DNA of 64,000 nt from Candidatus Methylomicrobium oryzae. Lineage in GTDB: Bacteria; Pseudomonadota; Gammaproteobacteria; Methylococcales; Methylomonadaceae. Every line of letters begins with the position of its first letter. Position 1 is the first letter of the stretch. The stretch is from contig NZ_JAERVK010000005.1 in the NCBI RefSeq assembly GCF_016745425.1, positions 1 to 64,000 on the forward strand, written 5' to 3'. The notes below the pieces were generated by a model, which was given only the letters and a program-made list of their open reading frames with translations, was not told the DNA's origin and did not search any database. Below, piece by piece: positions 38,851 to 46,735 of this stretch. The position numbers and the translations under genes were made by a program.

Positions 38851-38937
38851 GGTTGACGAGATCTTGGGCGCGGGCAGAGGCATAATCCGGTGCTCAAGAT
38901 CCCGATCCACATACTACGACTTATTAGGGTGAACAAC

Positions 38938-39642
38938 GTGAAAATTATAAATATAACGAACGGTGCTTTTGCGGCTTTACTGTTAGCCAGCTCTGTTGCA
39001 GGAGCAGATTCTCAATATCCTGCTTCCGATTTTCAGCCGAAGGTGGTTTATCAGGATCCCGAGTACAAGCATCAGGCAGCGGCCGCTCCAACGGCGTCCA
39101 AAGCGGTGGACTCACAATATCCGGCATCTGATTTCCAGCCGAAAGTCGTCTACTCGGACCCTAACTACAAGCCTGCTGCAGCCGATGCTGCGCCTGCCGG
39201 CAGACCCAAGAATGTAGCTGTCGAAGAAAGCGCGCCTGCAGCGACGGCAAGCCAGCCGGCAGCTCCGGCAGTCACTGCGGCGGAAGAAGCCAAGCCTGCG
39301 GCCGAAGCCAAAAAGGAAGAGTCCAACTTCGTCTATCTGATCGGTCTGGCAGTATTGGCGTTCGTCGGCGTGATCTTTTTCAAGAAGCAAGCGCAGCCTG
39401 AGGGCCATGCGCCGAATGGTTCAGCGCGTTCAGCTGCAGGCGGTGCGACCGGCGTAGCGAAATATCTGAACCGCAAAGCCGGAACCGGCGTATCCAGATA
39501 CTTGGAAAAACAAGTCAAGTCCGCTGCGGCATCCGCTCCATTGACTGGGGTTGCCAAGTACATGGCAAGCCAGAAGGCTTCCGAAAGTGCGCCATCACAG
39601 CCGGTTTCCCGCGTCGAAAAATATCTGCGCGACCGGGGGTAA
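38938..39642 (+). CDS. Membrane protein with TGVAKYL motifs, unknown
   Basis: The GTG at 38938 is chosen because AGGG lies about eight bases upstream and a signal peptide then begins at once, with probable cleavage after SSVAGA; GTGs at 38890 and 38929 are alternatives. In the 234-residue product a 21-residue unit starting DSQYPASDFQPKVVY occurs twice (24-44 and 58-78). An Ala/Pro linker, a transmembrane helix at about 131-148 and a cytoplasmic tail follow. The tail has four seven-residue motifs: TGVAKYL (171), TGVSRYL (183), TGVAKYM (203) and SRVEKYL (224). No known family. The next gene, three bases on, is built from the same motif. Position inside the RuMP block suggests a tether for those enzymes; this is inference. 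Confidence 0.8.
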   Translation: MKIINITNGAFAALLLASSVAGADSQYPASDFQPKVVYQDPEYKHQAAAAPTASKAVDSQYPASDFQPKVVYSDPNYKPAAADAAPAGRPKNVAVEESAPAATASQPAAPAVTAAEEAKPAAEAKKEESNFVYLIGLAVLAFVGVIFFKKQAQPEGHAPNGSARSAAGGATGVAKYLNRKAGTGVSRYLEKQVKSAAASAPLTGVAKYMASQKASESAPSQPVSRVEKYLRDRG

Positions 39643-39645
39643 GGG

Positions 39646-40953
39646 ATGGATCAGGCTTACTTGATCAGCTTGGTCGAGGGATTGTATCCCTTCGGTAAGC
39701 GATCCAAAACAGGAACAAGAAAACAGCAATCATTGGTTCACTCCGGGGATGTTTACGAACAATCTTCCGGAGCGGCCGAGAACATGCCGGTCGTTGCGGC
39801 CAGTACTGGCGTCGCTCGCTATCTGAGCGCCCAGCCTCTGGAGTCCGGTGTAGCGCGGTATGTGAAAAAAAATAAATCACAGCCTGCTACAGGTGTCGGC
39901 AAATATTTGGTGATGCAGTCGATCAAAGGGCGGGAAGAGGCGTGCATCACCGGCGTCAGCAAATATCTGGCGCGTTTCGACAACGATACGCCCGCCAGCG
40001 GTGTTGCAAAATATGTCGCTAAACAGATCATCCAAACCAAATATCTGCCGAAGCGTACTACGGTCGGTCGGTACATCACCCGGCAGGAAATTGCCGAAGC
40101 GAAGCTTGCCGCATTGACCGGCGTTGCGAAATACCAGGCCGAACAGGACTTGTTGCAAAGAAGGCTCGATGCGCAGAAGCTGATCGAGCGTTATCTAGTA
40201 GAGGAAGCGCGTATCGCGGCTGAAAAAACCGCGGCAATGTCAGCTCAACCGGAAACTGTCGTGGAAGCCCCGCAGCCTGCAGAAGCCTTGGAAGCGCCTG
40301 CGGAAACCGGCGTCGGACGGTATTTTCAGCAACAGGCGAAAATTGAGAGCCAAAAACCGCCAGTCAGCAAAGTTGCCAAGTACATCGCTCAACAAGTCGT
40401 TCGGGACAGCCTGAAGCCACGCCAGAGCGGCGTTGCCAAATATTTGGCAAAAAGCCGGGTCTATAAGTCGAAGCCGGTCGTGAGCGGCGTTGCCAAATAT
40501 CTGGAAGCGCAGGCACAGCTTGCAAAAACCAAACCTGCGTTTTCAGGCGTTGCCAAATATTTGATTAGGCAGAGAATATCGATTCCAAATACATCGGCTA
40601 AAATCAGCGGTGTGACAAGATATCTTTCCAAGCAGGCACCGACCGTCGGCGGCAATACCGTCATGAGGCAACAATCCGTTTCTCAAGAATTTGTGTTGAC
40701 GGGGGTTGCTAAATACCTGAGCCGTCAAAACACGGCGGATCATGAAAGCCCTGAACCTATCTTCGTACCGGTCGAGAGATGCTTGGAAGGCGAATTCATT
40801 CCTGCAGCGGAAGCGGTGGAAAATGATGCCGTCACACCCAAAAATGCGAAGGCTACCCGGGTTTCGAAATATATCAGCGAGCATCAGGCTCCGGCGGAAA
40901 AAGCAGCTAAAAAGCCTACGGGCGTTGAAAAGTACCTTCAGCAAACCGCCTGA
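39646..40953 (+). CDS. Multi-copy (S/T)GVAKYL-motif protein, unknown
   Basis: This 435-residue hydrophilic protein has no signal or membrane helix. The motif (S/T)GV(A/S/G)(K/R)Y(L/I/V) appears about 16 times, starting at residues 54, 67, 82, 102, 118, 138, 158, 221, 241, 261, 280, 300, 321, 352, 404 and 425. Degenerate forms lie at 178 (KLIERYL) and 374 (VPVERCL). Spacing is mostly 19-21 residues, and a Gln often follows three residues after the motif. Linkers are basic and Gln/Ala-rich with no shared sequence, which fits a disordered chain of short binding peptides rather than a folded repeat. It is coupled to the membrane protein upstream and followed by transaldolase. Function unknown; scaffold or enzyme-clustering role inferred. 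Confidence 0.85.
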   Translation: MDQAYLISLVEGLYPFGKRSKTGTRKQQSLVHSGDVYEQSSGAAENMPVVAASTGVARYLSAQPLESGVARYVKKNKSQPATGVGKYLVMQSIKGREEACITGVSKYLARFDNDTPASGVAKYVAKQIIQTKYLPKRTTVGRYITRQEIAEAKLAALTGVAKYQAEQDLLQRRLDAQKLIERYLVEEARIAAEKTAAMSAQPETVVEAPQPAEALEAPAETGVGRYFQQQAKIESQKPPVSKVAKYIAQQVVRDSLKPRQSGVAKYLAKSRVYKSKPVVSGVAKYLEAQAQLAKTKPAFSGVAKYLIRQRISIPNTSAKISGVTRYLSKQAPTVGGNTVMRQQSVSQEFVLTGVAKYLSRQNTADHESPEPIFVPVERCLEGEFIPAAEAVENDAVTPKNAKATRVSKYISEHQAPAEKAAKKPTGVEKYLQQTA

Positions 40954-40970
40954 TTCGCAGGCGGATATTT

Positions 40971-40999
40971 GAGCCTGTGTTCGTTTGAGCCACAGGCTC
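40971..40999 (+). terminator. Hairpin after the motif-protein operon
   Basis: A 9-bp perfect stem (40971-40979 and 40991-40999) with an 11-base loop lies 18 bases after the stop codon. It lacks a T-run, so termination is uncertain. Confidence 0.45.
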
Positions 41000-41325
41000 A
41001 TGCATCCGGTCCGCTGGTCACCACGGTTGGAGTTTGGTTCGGGCAAACGGGAAGCTAGAACTAACTTTTTCAGAGTTTGTCTTTAAACATAGCATCGAGC
41101 TTTTATAGCGCGATAAGTTGCTATGGCTATTGCGGCGCATGTCGCTTGGGTTATCCATCCTCCGCCCTTCCGTCAATCGACCTCTGTCACGGAGTCCACA
41201 GGTGAAGCCCCGCAAACCCTAGACCCTTTTCAATATATTGCGCTTGTATATGAAAATTGGCGCCAAAAACCGCCTTCTGAATTGGATCATTCAGTAGTTT
41301 CGTACAAATACGAGTTGTGATAATA
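41000..41325. other. Spacer before transaldolase, no gene seen
   Basis: This stretch of about 326 bases shows no supported gene. Short frames such as 41123-41320 have no ribosome site or family character. AT content rises towards the transaldolase promoter. Confidence 0.4.
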
Positions 41326-41355
41326 TTGAGGAGGTATTTGTTTTTTAATTATAAT
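41326..41355 (+). promoter_or_regulatory. Sigma70-type promoter of transaldolase
   Basis: TTGAGG (41326-41331) is followed after 18 bases by a perfect TATAAT (41350-41355). Transcription would start near 41362, about 15 bases before the ATG; AAGG at 41366-41369 is the ribosome site. An AT-rich tract between the boxes supports a strong promoter. Confidence 0.6.
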
Positions 41356-41376
41356 TATTCATTTAAGGTGCACATT

Positions 41377-42384
41377 ATGGCTAAGAACTTATTGGAACAA
41401 CTCAGGGAAATGACCGTAGTCGTCGCCGACACCGGGGACATCCAGGCGATCGAAACCTTTAAGCCGCGCGATGCGACGACCAATCCTTCGCTGATCACTG
41501 CGGCAGCCCAAATGCCCCAATATCAAAGTATCGTTGACGATACTTTGAAAGGTGCGCGCGACACGCTGGGTCGCGGCGCGACTCCGGCTGAAGTTGCTAA
41601 CCTGGCGTTTGACCGTCTGGCAGTGTCATTCGGATTGAAAATTCTCGAAATCATTCCAGGCCGGGTTTCAACCGAAGTTGACGCCCGTCTGTCCTACGAC
41701 ACTGAAGCAACTATCGCGAAAGGCCGAGAAATCATTGCGCAGTACGAAGCGGCCGGCGTTTCCAAAGAACGCGTACTGATCAAGATTGCTTCAACCTGGG
41801 AAGGCATCCAGGCGGCGGCGGTTCTGGAAAAAGAAGGCATTCACTGCAACTTGACGTTGCTGTTCGGCATGCATCAGGCGATTGCCTGTGCGGAGAACGG
41901 CATCACGCTGATTTCTCCGTTCGTCGGACGCATCCTCGACTGGTATAAAAAAGATACCGGCCGCGATTCTTATGCACCCGCAGAAGACCCAGGCGTCGTT
42001 TCCGTGACCGCGGTTTATAACTATTACAAGAAATTCGGTTACAAGACCGAAGTTATGGGCGCGAGCTTCCGTAACATTGGTGAAATTACCGAACTGGCGG
42101 GTTGCGACCTGTTGACCATCGCGCCGTCTTTACTGGCCGAGCTGCAATCGACCGAAGGCGAACTGCCGCGCAAGCTGGATCCTGCGAAATCCGCCGGCAT
42201 GGAGATCGAAAAAATTACAATGGACCGCGCGACATTCGATCGCATGCATGAAGAAAACCGCATGGCGACAGACAAGTTGTCCGAAGGCATCATCGGTTTC
42301 GAAAAAGCTTTGGAATCTCTGGAAGAGCTGTTGGCCAAGCGTCTGGCCGAGTTGGAAAATCAACCGGAAGCCGTCGAAGCGTAA
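41377..42384 (+). CDS. tal: Transaldolase
   Basis: This enzyme moves three-carbon units between sugar phosphates and is needed for the transaldolase variant of the RuMP cycle. The ATG at 41377 gives 335 residues. The Schiff-base Lys sits in [13 protein letters not shown] and the N-terminal TTNPSL motif is intact, matching TalB-type enzymes. It has its own promoter and terminator, then fba follows. Confidence 0.96.
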   Translation: MAKNLLEQLREMTVVVADTGDIQAIETFKPRDATTNPSLITAAAQMPQYQSIVDDTLKGARDTLGRGATPAEVANLAFDRLAVSFGLKILEIIPGRVSTEVDARLSYDTEATIAKGREIIAQYEAAGVSKERVLIKIASTWEGIQAAAVLEKEGIHCNLTLLFGMHQAIACAENGITLISPFVGRILDWYKKDTGRDSYAPAEDPGVVSVTAVYNYYKKFGYKTEVMGASFRNIGEITELAGCDLLTIAPSLLAELQSTEGELPRKLDPAKSAGMEIEKITMDRATFDRMHEENRMATDKLSEGIIGFEKALESLEELLAKRLAELENQPEAVEA

Positions 42385-42397
42385 GTCATTGAAGTTT

Positions 42398-42430
42398 CCG
42401 GCATCGGCAAGTCCGGTGCCGGTTTCTTTT
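42398..42430 (+). terminator. Intrinsic terminator after tal
   Basis: A 10-bp GC-rich stem (42398-42407 and 42413-42422, one G-T wobble) is followed directly by TTTCTTTT. This is a good Rho-independent terminator. Confidence 0.8.
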
Positions 42431-42492
42431 GCCCGATGAAAATGTGGCAGGATGCTTTTGCACCTTAGCTTAACAATTTTTAACAATTCATT

Positions 42493-43572
42493 ATGTCGAA
42501 AAAAATTTTAGATGTAGTTAAACCCGGCGTTGTGACCGGAGAAGATGTGCAGAGAGTGTTTGCGATCTGCAAAGAAAATAACATGGCGCTGCCGGCAGTC
42601 AATGTGATCAATACCGATTCGATCAATGCCGTACTGGAAGGCGCGGCGAAAGCCAAATCAGCGGTAATCATCCAGTTCTCGAACGGCGGCGCATCTTTCG
42701 TAGCCGGCAAAGGCCTGAAGTTGGACGGTCAAAAAACCGCGATTCTGGGTGCCGTTTCCGGTGCCCAGCACGTGCATCTGATGGCCGAGTATTACGGCGT
42801 GCCGGTTATTCTGCACACCGACCATGCGGCAAAAAAACTGCTGCCATGGATTGACGGACTCCTGGATGCGGGCGAGAAACGGTTCGCGGAAACCGGAAAG
42901 CCTCTGTTTAGCTCGCACATGCTGGACCTTTCCGAAGAAAGCCTGAAAGAAAACATCGAGATTTGCGGCGAATACCTGAAGCGCATGTCTAAAATGGACA
43001 TGACGCTGGAAATCGAGCTGGGTGTAACCGGCGGCGAGGAAGATGGCGTCGATAATTCCGACGTGGATCATTCCCAGCTTTATACGCAGCCCGAAGACGT
43101 GGCTTATGCCTATGAGCATCTGAGCAAGATCAGTCCCCGCTTCACTATCGCGGCTTCGTTCGGCAACGTACACGGCGTTTACAAGCCGGGCAACGTTAAA
43201 CTGACTCCGAAAATTTTGGATAACTCGCAAAAGTATGTGTCGGAGAAATTCGGCTTGCCGGCCAAAACCCTGAATTTCGTATTCCACGGCGGTTCGGGTT
43301 CTACTCCGGAAGAAATTGCCGAATCGATCAGCTACGGTGTCGTGAAGATGAATATCGACACCGACACCCAATGGGCAACGTGGGAAGCCATCATGAATTT
43401 CTACAAGAAAAATGAAGGTTACCTGCAAGGCCAGATCGGCAACCCCGAAGGCGACGACAAGCCGAACAAGAAGTATTACGATCCGCGCGTTTGGCAGCGG
43501 GAAGGCGAGCTCGGCATGGTCAGCCGCCTGCAGCAGGCCTTCATGGATCTGAACTCAGTTAACTCGCTGTAA
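42493..43572 (+). CDS. fba: Fructose-bisphosphate aldolase, class II
   Basis: This enzyme cleaves fructose 1,6-bisphosphate to two trioses. The 359-residue zinc enzyme matches E. coli FbaA in length and motifs: HTDHAAKKLLPWIDGLL (zinc His and catalytic Asp), GVTGGEEDGVD, and FHGGSGSTPEEI with NIDTDTQWA for phosphate binding. It closes the RuMP block together with tal. Confidence 0.97.
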   Translation: MSKKILDVVKPGVVTGEDVQRVFAICKENNMALPAVNVINTDSINAVLEGAAKAKSAVIIQFSNGGASFVAGKGLKLDGQKTAILGAVSGAQHVHLMAEYYGVPVILHTDHAAKKLLPWIDGLLDAGEKRFAETGKPLFSSHMLDLSEESLKENIEICGEYLKRMSKMDMTLEIELGVTGGEEDGVDNSDVDHSQLYTQPEDVAYAYEHLSKISPRFTIAASFGNVHGVYKPGNVKLTPKILDNSQKYVSEKFGLPAKTLNFVFHGGSGSTPEEIAESISYGVVKMNIDTDTQWATWEAIMNFYKKNEGYLQGQIGNPEGDDKPNKKYYDPRVWQREGELGMVSRLQQAFMDLNSVNSL

Positions 43573-43583
43573 CTGGTTCGAAA

Positions 43584-43617
43584 GCTACAGGCTTGCGGAG
43601 CGCCGCAAGCCTGTAGC
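43584..43617. terminator. 15-bp hairpin between convergent genes
   Basis: A perfect 15-bp stem (43584-43598 and 43603-43617) with loop AGCG stands between fba and the convergent pterin dehydratase gene. It is probably a bidirectional transcription end, though without a long T-run. Confidence 0.7.
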
Positions 43618-43651
43618 GTATCCTTCCAAAAAGCGCGGCATCGCGCCGTAT

Positions 43652-44035
43652 TCAGTCGTATTTGAGGTATTTGAAGCGAGGATCGTCCGGGGTTCCCTCT
43701 AAGGCTCCGCCTTCTTTACCCGGTTGCCACATTACCACTTCTTCTATCTTGTGCGCCAGCTCAAAGTCTTTATTCGTAATGCCTTTGGCAGCATGATTCA
43801 TCAGCTTGACGATCACGAAAGCATAGGAAACGCTCAAATCGGGGTGATGAAAAGCGGCTTCCGCCAAATGGCCGACCGTGTTGACTACCATCAGCGTGCC
43901 TTTCCAGCCGCTGGTTTTGTATTTGCGGCGTATCCAGCCGTTTTCGAGATACCAATGCGGCAATTCTTCCTTCAGCCGCTCTTCCACTTCGTTATCTGAA
44001 TAAGTTTCTTCGTGTTTGCGTTCGCGCCAGCCCAT
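43652..44035 (-). CDS. 4a-Hydroxytetrahydrobiopterin dehydratase (PhhB/DCoH family)
   Basis: The ATG at 44035 has AGGAGG six bases upstream; a TTG two codons earlier is the alternative. The 127-residue protein has the family core HLAEAAFHHPDLSVSYAFVIVKLMNHAAKGIT with the conserved EAAxHHP motif, then the C-terminal helix. The N-terminal extension is longer than in classic PCD proteins. The family dehydrates carbinolamine pterin; no phenylalanine hydroxylase is nearby, so a moonlighting or molybdopterin-related role is possible. Confidence 0.9.
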   Translation of the reverse strand: MGWRERKHEETYSDNEVEERLKEELPHWYLENGWIRRKYKTSGWKGTLMVVNTVGHLAEAAFHHPDLSVSYAFVIVKLMNHAAKGITNKDFELAHKIEEVVMWQPGKEGGALEGTPDDPRFKYLKYD

Positions 44036-44409
44036 GATCAACCTCCTGCCTACTGGATGACAGGGGGATTGTAAACCATTTGTTGTTTTTCCGGAGAATT
44101 ATATTCGCCAGCGGCGATCGGGAAGTCGGAGAGCTCGGCAACGATGCGTTATTGGTGAGCAAACGATTGATTCATATGGAACATGAATTACCGTTGGTGC
44201 AAAAGAAGAATTACGTGAAACTTTTCACAAAAATAGTTGTTTAGTAAATACAAAAGGTGTGCATAGTTCGACTTTGAGCTAATGTTTCAGTATGGGAAGA
44301 GGTTTAGAGCTTGTCTTCACAGAAATCTTTTTCGGGTAGGGTATTTTTACAGCCTTACAGCTTACACACAAAGCATTATGTTGAAATTATTCGATAGAAG
44401 GACATGGTC
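44036..44409. other. Spacer, nothing clear
   Basis: About 370 bases, AT-rich in the second half. I see no RNA or gene other than the short frame that starts at 44410. Confidence 0.4.
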
Positions 44410-44550
44410 ATGTTCAAGAAATTAATGGTAATCATCAATTTATTAGGCAGCCTCTGCGTATTTATCGTAATGTGTATATCGAAAGGTCTACACAAATCGA
44501 AAAAAATACAGGGAGAGCCGTCCGTCGGAAATCGGTCGGTGAGACAATAG
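44410..44550 (+). CDS. Possible 46-residue membrane protein
   Basis: An open frame starts at ATG 44410 with AAGGA seven bases upstream (a closer ATG at 44404 is too near). The product has a basic start, a hydrophobic helix (about residues 7-23) and a basic, polar tail. It is below common gene-calling limits. The ribosome site and clear membrane helix make it plausible; there is no homology evidence. Confidence 0.35.
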   Translation: MFKKLMVIINLLGSLCVFIVMCISKGLHKSKKIQGEPSVGNRSVRQ

Positions 44551-44628
44551 AGGATTAATGCTCCGCGTCGCGTTAACGTTCCGCAGTAAATGGCCGAAAA
44601 ATTTGACGGATGGGTTTTTCGGCGGTAT

Positions 44629-45225
44629 TTACTGGGTGAAACGGGTCATATCGCAGCCTTTCTGATAAAAAGTGAGCGAAGGAGGAAATGGCGTAACCTC
44701 GATCATTAACGTCGTCTCGCGAGTAAAAGCCGACAGGGGACGTGTTGCAGCCTCATGGAAATTTTTTATTAATTGTTCGGCCAGTCTTTCCTGCATCACG
44801 TCATCGCCCAAGGAAAAAGGATCGGCCGTCAAATTGGTCTGATTAATCGCTTGCTGCAAAATTTCGGTAGAGAAATTTTGTATTTTAGTTTCAAAATCTT
44901 TGAAAATTTCTTTCGGCTTTTCCTTCTTGATGCGTTCAATGTCGTGCGGGTCCGCATAAACCAAGAATGAACCGCTGGCTCCCTGTAGCTCGTTTTTACA
45001 GACCCCGCCGTCCATGATTCTGACTAAATTTAGCGGTTTGCCGTTTTTGGTAATGGTCAAGGGAGGGTCGGTGTAAGGATTGTGATCGGGCGGCAGTTCC
45101 TCTTGCTGAATCTGCGGTTTAGGTTCGATTGCTGCGACGGTATCCGGCTGCGGGGTAGGTTCGGTCGCGCATGCACTTAACAGCGAAACGGCGAGAGTGG
45201 TAAAGATTTTTGCCCGGGTATTCAT
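44629..45225 (-). CDS. Putative lipoprotein, unknown
   Basis: This 198-residue product has a lipoprotein signal with lipobox LLSAC (Cys about 19). A Pro/Gln-rich linker precedes a domain containing PLTITKNGKPLNLVRIMDGGVC, and a second Cys lies near the end (QKGCDMTRF), so one disulfide is possible. No family recognised. It is AT-rich compared with housekeeping neighbours. Confidence 0.75.
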   Translation of the reverse strand: MNTRAKIFTTLAVSLLSACATEPTPQPDTVAAIEPKPQIQQEELPPDHNPYTDPPLTITKNGKPLNLVRIMDGGVCKNELQGASGSFLVYADPHDIERIKKEKPKEIFKDFETKIQNFSTEILQQAINQTNLTADPFSLGDDVMQERLAEQLIKNFHEAATRPLSAFTRETTLMIEVTPFPPSLTFYQKGCDMTRFTQ

Positions 45226-45570
45226 ATTTAGCTGAAGAAGTAAAATGGATGGCGGAGACTTGGCAAAGCCGCCACGAAGATTTGCGTATTATAGTTATGA
45301 ACCTGTCACCGATAAAGCTTGGTCGAAGTTGGATGAGGCCGTATTAAAGCCATCTTTGGATGACGAAATACCCTATATAAATCGAATGGGTCGGATTCGT
45401 CCGTATGGCCGGGTTTGTTTTCGGTTTTTCCGCGACAAGCTCGGTAAGGATATGCTTCGTCGAGCTCGGTCTATGGGGGGAATACGCGAATGCCATTTTC
45501 GGTGCACGATAATGGCAATCATCCGGCCCCATCCATCCAGTAAAAAAATGAACGCATTGAGTGTGCGTAG
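45226..45570. other. Spacer before the structured RNA
   Basis: This stretch has an open frame on plus (from 45245) with a product of mixed character and no ribosome site, so it is not called. No further feature was identified. Confidence 0.35.
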
Positions 45571-45905
45571 TTACCCTGTAGGATGAAGGAGATAGGCATT
45601 CTGTGCGCCGGTACCTGGATTATTAAGGGTAACGGATGGTAAAACGGCTTGTCGGAAGGACATAAGGAGATGCGAAAGCATATGTCGGCCCGCCGATTTG
45701 GCGAAAGCCGATTTGAAGAGATGTAACGCTGGGCGGAATCAATCAGTAAGCATTCGAACAGGGATTAGTCGGGGCGCCAGAATCCCGGTAGCGTCTGTCT
45801 GCTCTGAAGAAGCCTTGCTCCTGTGGCTTCTCCGGAGCTGGATAAGGGTTGCGATGGCCGCCGACCGGAAGCTTGGGCGGCGAGATTGATCCGGCGCAAC
45901 CCGCT
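45571..45905 (+). ncRNA. Structured RNA resembling HEARO/omega RNA, orphan
   Basis: A non-coding stretch holds several strong helices in one orientation. These are: TTACCC/GGGTAA (45571-45576 with 45627-45632); GACAT/ATGTC plus ATGC-GAAA-GCAT with a GNRA loop (45659-45686); GGC-GAAA-GCC (45700-45709); AGAAGCC/GGCTTCT inside GCTC/GAGC (45801-45838); and a two-tier hairpin with an 8-bp base GGGTTGCG/CGCAACCC (45846-45853, 45895-45902) and 6-bp inner stem GCCGCC/GGCGGC. The string GTAAGCATTCGAACAGGG and the terminal hairpin recall, from memory, HEARO RNAs, now known as the omega RNAs that guide IscB nucleases. No iscB follows; the next gene is on the other strand. Structure is well supported; the family name is tentative. 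The 5' end is a guess. Confidence 0.5.
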
Positions 45906-45917
45906 AGGGGACCGGCT

Positions 45918-46430
45918 TTAGGCTACAACGCGCAGCGCTTCGTCTTCGTAGAGGCGTTTTTTCTTCCAGCCCGCGAATTTGCTTTCGTCGAATTCCAGAT
46001 CATTATCAATCGCGTATTCGTAGCAGCTTCTGAACAGGCGGGCGGTACGGAAAGCGTGCAGTTCGTCGTCCGCGGTAATTTTCGCAATATTGCCGACCTG
46101 GAAGGTCTTATTTTTCGATTTGCCGTTGTGAACCCAGAATACGGTATAGCACAGGTAGCTTTTATCCTTCCGATGATCGTATTTGATCGTTTTCGAAACG
46201 CCGGTGACGCCGGTTGTGGTTTTATTCTTCGGCGGCTTTAAAAAACGGGTTTTACTGCCTTTCAGCACGACCAGCATCTGATCGCGCCAGAGAATAGCGG
46301 CCTGTAAGGATTTGGCTTTGTTTCCCCATAGTTTATGGGAAAAATACCGACTGCTTTCTTTGCCGCGGCGGACAATACGTACTTGATAACCGAATACGTC
46401 CGGTTCGGTAATGTGTTTATTTTTTGCCAT
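45918..46430 (-). CDS. AP2/ERF-like DNA-binding domain protein
   Basis: This is a 170-residue basic protein. Residues about 85-125 (TTGVTGVSKTIKYD...YTVFWVHNGKSKNKTF) fit the AP2/ERF beta-sheet pattern found in bacterial and phage homing-type proteins, and the N-terminal part (YQVRIVRRGKESSRYFSHKLWG) may be a second copy. Bacterial members are often annotated as pathogenesis-related or ERF proteins and occur alone or next to HNH nucleases. It is convergent with the structured RNA, ending 13 bases from it. Role unknown. Confidence 0.65.
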   Translation of the reverse strand: MAKNKHITEPDVFGYQVRIVRRGKESSRYFSHKLWGNKAKSLQAAILWRDQMLVVLKGSKTRFLKPPKNKTTTGVTGVSKTIKYDHRKDKSYLCYTVFWVHNGKSKNKTFQVGNIAKITADDELHAFRTARLFRSCYEYAIDNDLEFDESKFAGWKKKRLYEDEALRVVA

Positions 46431-46735
46431 GGAAGTGACCCCTCACAAAAACGACATCAGTCTAATAGCGGTAAAGCTAGGTTGCCTATAAACGTAGCGG
46501 CTTTAGTTCTAATAATTGAAAGAGTACAGCCACTATATTTGTAATCCAATGATTACAAATTATGCCTAAAGTTCTGACAAATGCAAGAAAAAAATGACAA
46601 ATTTATGAAAGCCTTAAGATTCGAAAAAATAATTAATTCCGACCGTTTTGGTGTAGAATGCAGGGATTCCACGCTAGCGTGGCTGAACTTGATATGATAA
46701 CTCTTTGCTTTTTATAACTATTTGGAGAAAAAACG
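46431..46735. other. AT-rich divergent spacer
   Basis: About 305 bases between the AP2-like gene and the peroxiredoxin. A TAGAAT (46654-46659) is a possible -10 for the peroxiredoxin, but no good -35 is seen at normal spacing. The ribosome site TTTGGAG lies at 46721-46727. Confidence 0.4.

Noticed and set aside
45245-45586. 113-residue frame upstream of the structured RNA
   Set aside because: No ribosome site, mixed composition and no recognisable motif; kept as non-coding spacer.
45571-45905. Group II intron or cobalamin riboswitch
   Set aside because: No domain V hairpin or reverse transcriptase, and no B12-box pattern. The next gene is on the opposite strand, so a cis riboswitch is unlikely.
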